A stretch of DNA of 64,000 bases, from NCBI RefSeq assembly GCF_900103225.1, contig NZ_FNJH01000003.1, positions 1 through 64,000 on the forward strand. The letters are read 5' to 3'. This DNA is from Pseudomonas congelans. GTDB taxonomy: Bacteria > Pseudomonadota > Gammaproteobacteria > Pseudomonadales > Pseudomonadaceae. Shown here piece by piece: positions 43,474 through 52,300 of this stretch. The stretch's first letter is position 1, and each line of letters begins with the position of its first letter. Below the pieces are notes generated by a model. It had not been told where the DNA came from. It searched no databases and saw only the letters and a program-made list of their open reading frames with translations. Both the position numbers and the translations under genes were made by a program.

Positions 43474-43821
43474 ATGCTGCAACCTATGCTTCCGTTAAGT
43501 GTGGTGCCTGTGACATCACAGCTGGATCCGGCCAAGCGCATGCCGGACATTCCGCCTGTCGCGCCAGTGCAGGAGAGCTCCAGCGAGACCTCTATTGACC
43601 TGCGCAATGAAGATACTGAGCGCAGCGCGTTGCTGTTGCGTGAAGAGCAACAGCGCCAGCAGCAACAGCAGCAGGCTCAAGGTCATGGCGGGGGCGAGGC
43701 TGAGGAATACCAGGGGCTTGTTGTTCCGGGTGATTCGCTGAATGCCGACAACACCGTACCGGTCGTACCGCTCATCGACGACGAGCCGCGCCAGGGGCTT
43801 TGGGTGGATATTCAGATCTGA
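43474..43821 (+). CDS. Conserved hypothetical protein, Gln-rich
   Basis: A 115-aa protein with a ribosome site (GAGGAG) 9 bases upstream. It has no recognisable domain: an N-terminal Pro/Val-rich stretch, a polyglutamine tract (REEQQRQQQQQQAQGH) and an acidic C-terminus. Probably disordered. Occupies the slot next to rapA held by a small hypothetical gene in other Pseudomonas genomes. Function unknown. Confidence 0.7.
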   Translation: MLQPMLPLSVVPVTSQLDPAKRMPDIPPVAPVQESSSETSIDLRNEDTERSALLLREEQQRQQQQQQAQGHGGGEAEEYQGLVVPGDSLNADNTVPVVPLIDDEPRQGLWVDIQI

Positions 43822-43921
43822 TCGCCGCATCGTCCGTGTCTGTAATGGTCACGGCACTGGTCAGGGCTGCTGCGATTGAGCATTATTGGCCCTGATTTCC
43901 CGTGTTCGAGAACCGCAAGCC

Positions 43922-44077
43922 ATGAGTGACGATGCACAACTGATCGACCTGGGTGCCGAGCGCGCCAAGCGTATTCACGATCTGAATGACAAGCGTCTCA
44001 ACGAGGTACGCAACGCCTTCGAACAGGCGATGCCGTTGAGCGGCAAAAAACCGAAGAAAAAGCCCAAAAAACGCTGA
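43922..44077 (+). CDS. Small conserved protein with basic tail
   Basis: A 51-aa protein, start ATG at 43922, which gives an acidic amphipathic helix (DAQLIDLGAERAKRIHDLND) followed by a very basic end (SGKKPKKKPKKR). No known domain. It lies between the Gln-rich gene and the sRNA, a conserved position near rapA in Pseudomonas. Could be a nucleic-acid-associated protein; unproven. Confidence 0.65.
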   Translation: MSDDAQLIDLGAERAKRIHDLNDKRLNEVRNAFEQAMPLSGKKPKKKPKKR

Positions 44078-44142
44078 CACCCCACCTGTATGTCGACCTC
44101 CGTCAGTGATCCCGCGTGCCCGCCCGACAGGCACCCGGCTAA

Positions 44143-44156
44143 CTGATCTGGATCAA
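44143..44156 (+). promoter_or_regulatory. ANR/FNR box upstream of the sRNA candidate
   Basis: CTGATCTGGATCAA, nine of ten matches to TTGAT-N4-ATCAA. Its centre at about 44149.5 lies 41.5 bases from a predicted start near 44191, with a -10 TAAGCT at 44179-44184; this is the standard geometry of an ANR-activated class II promoter, meaning induction under low oxygen. Confidence 0.75.
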
Positions 44157-44190
44157 CCCGTCTGCGTGCAATCTTGATTAAGCTGAGCCC

Positions 44191-44295
44191 ATCGAGTACC
44201 GGACTCACCGCCTGAAAGGTCAGGCCGGCAGGGATCTCGGCCACTCACACATGAGCACGCAAGGCACTTGGGGCGACTTCGGTCGCCCTTTTTTT
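44191..44295 (+). ncRNA. phrS: Oxygen-regulated small RNA candidate, PhrS-like
   Basis: About 105 nt between a predicted ANR-controlled start and a perfect UUCG-capped terminator, in a gap without a protein gene. Contains hairpin CCTGAAAGGTCAGG. Genomic context (rapA side, then MaoC and the two fadD genes) matches that of PhrS in P. aeruginosa, an ANR-dependent sRNA that stimulates pqsR translation there. PhrS of P. aeruginosa is longer (about 212 nt), and this genus branch may lack pqsR, so targets must differ. The start is predicted, not observed; identity rests on position and ANR box. Confidence 0.6.
44271..44295 (+). terminator. Terminator of the sRNA
   Basis: GGGCGAC TTCG GTCGCCC followed by seven T residues; a textbook intrinsic terminator with a stable tetraloop. 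Confidence 0.95.
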
Positions 44296-44323
44296 GTGCC
44301 TATATCATTTGGCGTGCCGGTTT

Positions 44324-44794
44324 TCAGCCGAAGGTGATGGTTGGCAATACGGTCAGATCAACGGTCTGCTGCTTGCGCGGAGCGAGGATTTCAGCTTCGC
44401 CATCAACGACCAGTTCATCGTTCTGGTTGAAGACGCGGGTGGCGATGCGCACGCGGAATTTAGGCAGTTTTTCCAGGATTTCCAGGCGCACAGTCAGGGT
44501 GTCGCCCAGTTTGACCGGCTTCTGGAAGGTCATCTGCTGACCGATATAAATGGTGCCCGGGCCAGGCAACTCACACGCAACCGCCGCACTGATCAGCGCG
44601 CCGCTGAACATGCCGTGAGCAATACGCTCCTTGAACATGGTCTTGGAGGCGTATTCAGCGTCCAGATGGACCGGGTTGTGGTCACCGGACATGGCGGCGA
44701 ACAGTTGAATGTCACGCTCTTCCACTGTCTTGCTGTAGCTGGCGGTCTGACCGACTTCAAGGGCTTCGTAAGGCGTGTTGGTGACTTGAGTCAT
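44324..44794 (-). CDS. MaoC-like (R)-specific enoyl-CoA hydratase
   Basis: A 156-aa hot-dog fold protein. Catalytic signature FAAMSGDHNPVHLD places the active Asp/His dyad, followed by RIAHGMFSGALIS. The start at 44794 is set by AGGACAG just upstream; a 67-residue extension is not coding. Related to PhaJ and FabZ-like dehydratases, converting trans-2-enoyl-CoA to (R)-3-hydroxyacyl-CoA, which can feed PHA or beta-oxidation-linked pathways. Adjacent, divergently, to the two acyl-CoA ligase genes, which supports fatty-acid catabolism. Confidence 0.87.
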   Translation of the reverse strand: MTQVTNTPYEALEVGQTASYSKTVEERDIQLFAAMSGDHNPVHLDAEYASKTMFKERIAHGMFSGALISAAVACELPGPGTIYIGQQMTFQKPVKLGDTLTVRLEILEKLPKFRVRIATRVFNQNDELVVDGEAEILAPRKQQTVDLTVLPTITFG

Positions 44795-45162
44795 GTGGCT
44801 GTCCTGACAATAAAAATGAATTGAAGCGCGCCGGTTCGTGCAATCCGACCTGGCCTTGATTTGTAACACTTGATGACCTGTCGCCGCCAATGCGCGGACA
44901 AGATCATTCAGACGCTTGCTGGCGCTCCCCGGATCACATTCAAGGCAAATAATAAGCAAACGTCGTGTGAATAAGGCTGTTGCGCTATAGGGCAAGTGTC
45001 TTTGCCAGCCCGATTGCCGTGCGCAGTGTATCGCCGGCGACAGATTTCAGTCTGAACAGAGACAAGATTCATGCTGCTGATGAGGCCCGGACGATTATTT
45101 GCCTGCGGCGCTTTAACTGCTAACGTCCGCCCAGACCTATGCAGGGAAAAAGGATAAAAATA
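44795..45162. other. Divergent promoter region MaoC / fadD2
   Basis: 368 bp between divergent genes. It must hold both promoters. I searched by eye for a PsrA/FadR-like palindrome and found none convincing. No RNA gene or repeat seen. Confidence 0.4.
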
Positions 45163-46851
45163 ATGCAAGCTGATTTCTGGGATGACAAGCGGCCGGCGGG
45201 TGTCGACGCCGAGGTGGATCTGCAGACCTACCAATCGGTCGTCGAGGTGTTCGAGCGCTGCTGCAGGAAGTTCGCCGACCGACCTGCGTTCAGCAACATG
45301 GGCGTGACGCTGACCTACGCGGAACTCGAGCGTCACTCCGCCGCCTTTGCCGCCTATTTGCAGCAGCACACGCAACTGGTACCGGGTGACCGCATTGCCG
45401 TACAGATGCCCAATATCCTGCAATACCCCATCGCAGTATTCGGTGCGATGCGTGCCGGTCTGACAGTGGTCAACACCAACCCGCTGTACACCGCGCGCGA
45501 GATGCGCCATCAATTCAAGGACTCTGGTGCCAGGGCGCTGGTCTACCTCAACCTGTTCGGCAAGCTGGTGCAGGAAGTGCTGCCGGACACGGCCATCGAA
45601 TACCTGATCGAAGTGAAAATGGGCGACATGCAGTCGGCGGCCAAGGGCTGGCTGGTCAATACCATTGTCGACAAGGTCAAGAAGATGGTCCCTGAATTCC
45701 ATCTGCCTCAGGCCGTCGGCTTCAAGCGGACGCTGCGCCTGGGGCGCGACAGCCGCATGCAGGTCGTACCGCGGGGGCTGCAGGATGTTGCCGTTCTGCA
45801 GTACACCGGTGGCACCACGGGGCTGGCCAAGGGCGCGATGCTCACTCACGGCAACCTGGTCGCCAACATGCAGCAAGTCTATGCCTGCATGCGCCAGCAC
45901 GGTCCGCAAGGCGAATCGCTGTTTGAAGAAGGCAAAGAGGTGATGATCGCGCCGCTGCCGCTCTATCACATCTACGCGTTCACAGCGAACTGCATGTGCA
46001 TGATGATCAGCGGCAATCACAACATCCTGATTACCAATCCTCGCGATATCGGCGGCTTCATCAAGGAACTGGGCAAGTGGAAGTTCACTGCCATGATCGG
46101 CCTCAACACGCTGTTCGTGGCGCTCATCAACCATCCGGAATTCAAGAACCTGGATTTCTCGACGCTGAAAAGCACCAACTCCGGCGGCACTGCGCTGGTC
46201 AAGGCCACGGCCGAGCGCTGGGCGCAGATCACCGGCTGCACGATCGTCGAAGGTTACGGCCTGACCGAGACGTCGCCTGTCGCCAGTGCCAATCCCTACG
46301 GCGCTCTGGCGCGCCTTGGAACCGTGGGTATTCCCGTACCTGGCACCGCGATGAAAGTCATCGATGACAATGGCCTCGAATTGCCTTTCGGTGAGCGTGG
46401 CGAGCTGTGCATCAAGGGGCCGCAGGTCATGAAAGGCTACTGGAACCAGCCTGAGGCCACTGCCGAGTGCCTGGATGCCGAAGGCTGGTTCAAGACCGGT
46501 GACATTGCAGTGATTGGCGCTGACGGTTTCGTCAGCATCGTCGACCGCAAGAAAGACCTGATCATCGTGTCCGGCTTCAATGTCTACCCCAACGAAATCG
46601 AAGACGTGGTCATGGCCCATCCGAAAGTCGCCAACTGCGCCTGTATCGGCGTGCCGGACGAGCGCTCGGGGGAGGCGGTGAAGCTGTTCGTGGTGGCGCG
46701 AGACCCGGGGCTGAGCATCGAAGAGCTCAAGGCCTTTTGCAAAGAGAATTTCACCGGCTACAAGGTGCCCCGGCAGATTGTTCTGCGTGATTCGTTGCCG
46801 ATGACACCGGTGGGCAAGATTTTGCGACGGGAGCTTCGGGACATCACCTGA
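45163..46851 (+). CDS. fadD2: Long-chain fatty acid-CoA ligase (first of tandem pair)
   Basis: A 562-aa acyl-CoA synthetase. ATP/AMP motif YTGGTTGLAKGAM, then GYGLTETSPV and the FACS motif GWFKTGDIAVIGADGF, with DRKKDLIIVSGFNVYPNE. Activates fatty acids to CoA thioesters at the inner membrane for beta-oxidation. The start at 45163 has AGGA at fair spacing; the eight-codon extension does not. It and the next gene share most of their sequence pattern and are an old tandem duplication, as in P. aeruginosa fadD1/fadD2; symbol assigned by order. Confidence 0.93.
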   Translation: MQADFWDDKRPAGVDAEVDLQTYQSVVEVFERCCRKFADRPAFSNMGVTLTYAELERHSAAFAAYLQQHTQLVPGDRIAVQMPNILQYPIAVFGAMRAGLTVVNTNPLYTAREMRHQFKDSGARALVYLNLFGKLVQEVLPDTAIEYLIEVKMGDMQSAAKGWLVNTIVDKVKKMVPEFHLPQAVGFKRTLRLGRDSRMQVVPRGLQDVAVLQYTGGTTGLAKGAMLTHGNLVANMQQVYACMRQHGPQGESLFEEGKEVMIAPLPLYHIYAFTANCMCMMISGNHNILITNPRDIGGFIKELGKWKFTAMIGLNTLFVALINHPEFKNLDFSTLKSTNSGGTALVKATAERWAQITGCTIVEGYGLTETSPVASANPYGALARLGTVGIPVPGTAMKVIDDNGLELPFGERGELCIKGPQVMKGYWNQPEATAECLDAEGWFKTGDIAVIGADGFVSIVDRKKDLIIVSGFNVYPNEIEDVVMAHPKVANCACIGVPDERSGEAVKLFVVARDPGLSIEELKAFCKENFTGYKVPRQIVLRDSLPMTPVGKILRRELRDIT

Positions 46852-47203
46852 CCCTTTAATCGTCTCCATGTGTGTACCTGACCCCGTTTGCAGGCTGCTG
46901 CAAACGGGGTCGGTTTTTTCATAAATCGACGATTATGCCGATTGAACGCTCTGGTCCGGTACTTTCACGGCGATGATGAAAATTTATTAAATGTATTTAA
47001 AGTGACCGTTTGTTATTCGCTGGTCGCATTAGTGACTGTGCGGCCTGCTTCTGCCTCTAGTCGGCCTTTGGCAAAGCTGCTACTCTCGGCGCGCTTTTTG
47101 ATCAGTCATAAAGCGAAAAAGCGTCTACTGCATAATTCCAAGCACAAGAAAATCATCGCTTCAGGCGATGTGAAGAATTCGCTATCGCTACGGAGCCGAC
47201 TGA
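46852..47203. other. fadD2-fadD1 intergenic region
   Basis: 352 bp. It begins with a strong terminator (46880-46919) and continues with AT-rich DNA (ATTTATTAAATGTATTTAAAG near 46981 in part) that should contain a separate fadD1 promoter. No gene or RNA recognised. Confidence 0.55.
46880..46919 (+). terminator. Terminator of fadD2
   Basis: GACCCCGTTTGCAG GCTG CTGCAAACGGGGTC, 14-bp stem, followed by GGTTTTTTC, 29 bp after the stop codon. Shows that the two fadD genes are separate transcription units, at least in part. Confidence 0.92.
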
Positions 47204-48895
47204 ATGATTGATAACTTCTGGAAGGACAAGTACCCGTCCGGTATCCCTGCCGATATCAACCCCGACGAGTACCCTAACGTCCAGGCGGTCCTGAAGCAGT
47301 CCTGCCAGCGCTTCGCCGACCAACCGGCGTTCAGCAACCTGGGCAAGACCATCACCTACGGCGAACTGTACGAGCTGTCCGGCGCGTTTGCCGCCTGGAT
47401 CCAGCAACATACCGACCTGCAGCCGGGTGACCGTATCGCCGTGCAGCTACCCAACGTATTGCAGTACCCGATTGCCGTCTTTGGTGCGATTCGCGCCGGG
47501 CTGATCGTGGTCAACACCAACCCGCTGTACACCGCGCGGGAAATGGAACACCAGTTCAACGACTCCGGTGCCAAGGCGCTGGTGTGTCTGGCAAACATGG
47601 CCCATCTGGCCGAGAAGGTCGTACCCAAGACGCAGATCAGGCAGGTGATTGTCACCGAAGTGGCCGACATGCTGTCGCCGTTCAAGCGCTTGCTGATCAA
47701 CAGCGTCATCAAGTACGTAAAGAAGATGGTCCCGGCCTATCACTTGCCCAAAGCCATCAAATTCAACGATGTGCTTGGCAAGGGCCGTGGTCAGCCAGTC
47801 ACCGACGTGTCGCCTGGGAGCGCTGATGTTGCCGTGCTGCAGTACACCGGCGGCACCACCGGCGTGGCCAAGGGTGCAATGCTGACGCACCGCAACCTGA
47901 TCGCCAACATGCTGCAATGCCGGGCGCTGATGGCGTCAAATCTGGGCGAAGGCTGTGAAATCATCATCACGCCGCTGCCGCTCTATCACATCTATGCCTT
48001 CACCTTTCATTGCATGGCGATGATGCTGCTCGGCAATCACAACATCCTGATCAGCAACCCGCGTGACCTGCCGGCCATGGTAAAGGAGCTTTCGAAATGG
48101 AAGTTCAGCGGCTTTGTCGGCCTTAACACGCTGTTCGTGGCCCTGTGCAATAGCGAAGGCTTCCGCAACCTCGATTTCTCGGCGTTGAAAGTCACCTTGT
48201 CCGGCGGCATGGCCTTGCAGCAGGCCGCCGCCGAGCGCTGGAAGCAGGTGACCGGCTGCCAGGTCTGCGAAGGCTATGGCATGACCGAAACCAGCCCGGT
48301 GGCCACGGTCAATCCCGCTCAGGAAGTGCAGATGGGCAGCATCGGCATTCCCGTACCCTCGACCCTGTGCAAGGTCATCGACGATGCGGGCAACGAGCTG
48401 GCGTTCGGTGAAACCGGCGAGCTGTGCATCAAGGGGCCGCAGGTCATGAAAGGCTACTGGCAGCGCCAGGAAGCGACCGATGAAATGATCGACAGCGAAG
48501 GCTGGCTGAAGACCGGCGACATCGCGATCATCCAGCCTGATGGCTACATCCGGATCGTCGATCGCAAGAAAGACATGATCCTGATCTCCGGTTTCAACGT
48601 GTACCCCAACGAACTGGAAGACGTGCTGGCGACACTGCCCGGCGTGCTTCAGTGCGCCGCGATCGGCGTACCGGACGAGAAGTCGGGCGAGACCATCAAG
48701 GTCTTCGTGGTGGCCAAACCGGGCGTTACCCTGACCAAGGATCAGGTCATGGAGCACATGCGCGCCAACCTGACCGGCTATAAAGTGCCGCGCAGCGTCG
48801 AATTCCGCGACGTGCTGCCGACCACCAACGTCGGCAAGATCCTGCGTCGCGAGCTGCGTGATGAAGAATTGAAGAAACTGGGTGTGAAGAAGTAA
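47204..48895 (+). CDS. fadD1: Long-chain fatty acid-CoA ligase (second of tandem pair)
   Basis: A 563-aa acyl-CoA synthetase. Motifs YTGGTTGVAKGAM, EGYGMTETSPVA and DRKKDMILISGFNVYPNE; GGAG 9 bases upstream. Full length and intact. Likely the main FadD, with a separate promoter from its neighbour, so the two may be used under different fatty acids or growth conditions. Confidence 0.94.
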   Translation: MIDNFWKDKYPSGIPADINPDEYPNVQAVLKQSCQRFADQPAFSNLGKTITYGELYELSGAFAAWIQQHTDLQPGDRIAVQLPNVLQYPIAVFGAIRAGLIVVNTNPLYTAREMEHQFNDSGAKALVCLANMAHLAEKVVPKTQIRQVIVTEVADMLSPFKRLLINSVIKYVKKMVPAYHLPKAIKFNDVLGKGRGQPVTDVSPGSADVAVLQYTGGTTGVAKGAMLTHRNLIANMLQCRALMASNLGEGCEIIITPLPLYHIYAFTFHCMAMMLLGNHNILISNPRDLPAMVKELSKWKFSGFVGLNTLFVALCNSEGFRNLDFSALKVTLSGGMALQQAAAERWKQVTGCQVCEGYGMTETSPVATVNPAQEVQMGSIGIPVPSTLCKVIDDAGNELAFGETGELCIKGPQVMKGYWQRQEATDEMIDSEGWLKTGDIAIIQPDGYIRIVDRKKDMILISGFNVYPNELEDVLATLPGVLQCAAIGVPDEKSGETIKVFVVAKPGVTLTKDQVMEHMRANLTGYKVPRSVEFRDVLPTTNVGKILRRELRDEELKKLGVKK

Positions 48896-48971
48896 GGCAG
48901 GCCAGACCCCGGATTGACGTTCATTTCCACGCCAGGCACATCGTCACGAGAAGTGTTCTCCCGAACACCTC

Positions 48972-49023
48972 TCGTTCCTCACGCTCCGCGTGGGAATGCC
49001 TTTCGTGACGCTCTGCGTCACAC
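48972..49023 (-). repeat. Dispersed twin-hairpin repeat
   Basis: Reverse-orientation copy (TCGTTCCTCACGCTCCGCGTGG, then GTGACGCTCTGCGTCAC), 77 bp past the fadD1 stop. It forms an inverted pair with the copy at 49102, 78 bp apart. Confidence 0.8.
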
Positions 49024-49101
49024 GCTAAAGCGCTGTACCAGATGCCGGCACCACTAAAGCCTGAGTTTCGTTTAGGCGCGCGGTCTCGCCAGACTGAAGA
49101 T

Positions 49102-49153
49102 TTGTGACGCAGAGCGTCACGAACTGCATGCCAACGCGGAGCATTGGCACGAT
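49102..49153 (+). repeat. Dispersed twin-hairpin repeat
   Basis: Plus-orientation copy (GTGACGCAGAGCGTCAC, then CCAACGCGGAGCATTGG), with both arms of the second hairpin changed compatibly (CCAA/TTGG) relative to other copies. With the element at 48972 it makes an inverted doublet, the same arrangement as each unit of the 39.7-kb array. The rest of 48896-49301 holds nothing else recognisable. Confidence 0.8.
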
Positions 49154-49301
49154 AGGCAGTCAGATTTGTGCATGGATCTGAGCGCCAGGGGGAGTCCAGT
49201 GGATGATACTGCGTACTGCCCGAACCTCAGACCATCGTCACGACCCACCGCAATCTGCGACAATCCGCATCTGCCATTTGAAAAAAGACCCTGCGCGCCT
49301 G

Positions 49302-52300
49302 ATGACCGAAGAATCGCCCTCTATCGACCAACTTCTGAAAAACCTCGACCAAGCGATGATCAGCGAACGTCATCGTCTGCGCCGTCAGTTGCACGATCTG
49401 CGCAAAAAGCCCGACGAGGCGAAGCTGGCGCAGTGGGTTGCGCGCGTTCAGGCGTCCTGCGCGCAGGTCACGGCGCGGCGTGAAAGTGTGCCGGCGATCC
49501 GTTATGACGATAACCTGCCCATCGCTGCCAAGCGTGACGAGATCAAGGAAGCGCTGCTCAAGCACCAGGTGCTGATCATTGCGGGCGAGACCGGCTCCGG
49601 CAAGACCACCCAGTTGCCGAAAATCTGTCTGGAAATCGGTCGCGGTCAGCACGGTCTGATCGGTCATACCCAGCCGCGCCGGATCGCCGCTCGCAGCGTG
49701 GCCAGCCGGGTTGCCGAGGAAATCGGCACACCGCTGGGTGCGCTGGTCGGCTATCAGGTGCGTTTCGAGGACCAGAGCGACAGCAATACCCTGATCAAAC
49801 TGATGACCGACGGCATTCTGCTGGCTGAAACCCAGCATGACCGTTTTCTTGAACGCTACGACACGATCATCGTCGACGAAGCCCACGAACGCAGCCTGAA
49901 CATCGACTTCCTGCTGGGTTACCTGAAAACCCTGTTGCCGCGTCGTCCGGACCTGAAGGTCATCATCACTTCCGCGACCATCGACCTGCAGCGCTTTTCC
50001 GAGCACTTCAACGATGCACCGGTGATTGAAGTGTCCGGGCGTACCTTCCCCGTGGACGTCTGGTATCGGCCGCTGACCAGCGAGCAGGACGAAGATGGCA
50101 ACAGCGTCGAAGAGGACCTGACCGTCGATCAGGCGATTCTGGCCACGCTGGACGAGCTGGCGGCTTTCGAGCGCAGCGAGCGCAAGAGCCCGGGCGACGT
50201 GCTGGTGTTCCTGCCCGGCGAGCGCGAGATCCGCGATGCCGCCGAGGTGCTGCGCAAGGCGCAGCTCAGGCATACCGAGATTCTGCCGCTCTACGCGCGC
50301 CTCTCGCCGGCCGAGCAGCAGCGTATCTTTCAGTCGCACCCCGGTCGGCGTGTGGTGCTGGCGACCAACGTTGCTGAAACCTCGCTGACCGTGCCGGGCA
50401 TCCGCTACGTGATCGACACCGGCACCGCGCGCATCAGCCGCTACAGCTACCGCGCCAAGGTCCAGCGCCTGCCGATCGAGGCGGTGTCGCAGGCCAGCGC
50501 CAACCAGCGCAAAGGCCGTTGCGGACGGGTCGAGCCCGGCCTGTGCGTGCGTCTGTACAGCGAAGAAGATTTCAACGGTCGGCCGGAATTCACCGACCCC
50601 GAGATACTGCGCACCAACCTGGCTGCGGTCATCCTGCAGATGCTGCACCTGCGTCTGGGCGAGATCACCGACTTCCCGTTTATCGAGCCGCCGGACGGCA
50701 AGGCGATCAGCGACGGTTTCAACCTGTTGCAGGAGCTATCGGCGGTCAACCGCGAGAATCAGCTGACCCTGCTGGGCCGTCAACTGGCGCGTCTGCCGGT
50801 GGACCCGCGCATGGGCCGCATGCTGCTGGAAGCCGCAAAGCAGGGCAGTCTGCAGGAAGTGCTGATCGTTGCCAGCGCCATGTCGGTACAGGACGTGCGC
50901 GAGCGTCCGCCAGAGCGTCAGCAGGCAGCGGATCAGGCCCACGCGCAATGGAAGGATGCCGACTCGGACTTCGCCGGGATGGTCAATCTATGGCGCGGCT
51001 TCGAAGAGCAGCGCCAGACCCTGACCGCCAGCCCGTTGCGTAACTGGTGCCGGCGCAATTTTCTGAATTACCTGCGCCTGCGGGAATGGCGCGATTCCCA
51101 TCGGCAATTGAGCCTGATCTGTCGCGACCTGCAACTGACGGTCAACAAGGACCCTGCCGATTACCCGAAATTTCACAAGGCCATTCTCTCCGGTCTGCTG
51201 AGTCAGATCGGGCAAAAGACCGACGAGGGCGATTACCTCGGCGCCCGGCAGCGGCGCTTCTGGATTCACCCGTCCTCCGGGTTGGGCAAGAAGCGTCCAC
51301 AGTGGCTGATGACCGCCGAACTGGTGGAAACCACCAAGCTGTACGCGCGCATGGTCGCCAAGATCGATTCGGACTGGATCGAGCCGCTGGCCGGCCACCT
51401 GATCAAGAAAAATCACTTCGAGCCGCACTGGGAGAAGAAGCGCGGGCAGGTCGTGGCGTTCGAACAGATCACCCTGTTCGGCCTGATCGTGGTCGGCCGT
51501 CGTCCGGTGCATTTCGGGCCCATCGACCCGGTGATCTCGCGCGAGCTGTTCATCCGTGAAGGCCTGGTGCGTGGCGATATCCTGTCGCGGGCCAAGTGCC
51601 TGAGCGCCAATACCCGTTTGCTGGAACAGCTCGACGAACTGGAAGCCAAGGCTCGACGTCGCGATATTCTGGCTGACGAAGACACCCTGTACAGCTTCTA
51701 TGAAGCGCGCATTCCGGCCGAGATTCATCAGACGGCCACGTTCGACAGCTGGTACAAAACCGAAAGCCAGAAGAATCCGCAGCTGCTGATCATGCGCGAA
51801 GAGGACGTGCTGGCTCGCGAGGCCAGCGAAGTCACCGCCGCGCAGTATCCGGACACCTTGCGACTGGGCGACCTGAGCCTGTCGCTGAGCTACCACTTCG
51901 AACCCAATCACCCGCGTGACGGCGTGACCTTGCGCGTTCCCGCGCCGTTGTTGCTGTCGCTGCCGGCCGAGCGCCTTGAGTGGCTGGTGCCGGGGTTGCT
52001 CGAGACCAAATGCATCGCGCTGGTTCGCAACCTGCCCAAGGCGGTGCGCAAGAACTTCGTGCCGGTCCCGGACTTCATCAAGGCGGCGTTGCAGCGCATG
52101 ACCTTTGGCGAGGGCTCGCTGCCTCAGGCGCTGGGCCGTGAACTGCTGCGCATGACCGGCGTACGAGTCAGCGACGAAGCCTGGGTCGAGGCGGCACAGC
52201 AGCTTGAAGGCCACCTGAAGATGAACCTGGAAATCGTCGATGGCAGCGGCAAGTTTCTCGGCGAAGGACGTGATCTGGCCGAGCTGACGGCGCGCTTTGC

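Noticed and set aside
46..46869. Long antisense frames opposite many genes, e.g. 477 aa opposite dinG, 536 aa opposite the TonB receptor, 653 aa opposite fadD2, 719 aa opposite hrpA.
   Set aside because: High-GC codon bias keeps the opposite frame open; these products lack domains, are rich in His/Gln/Arg shadows and overlap recognised genes.
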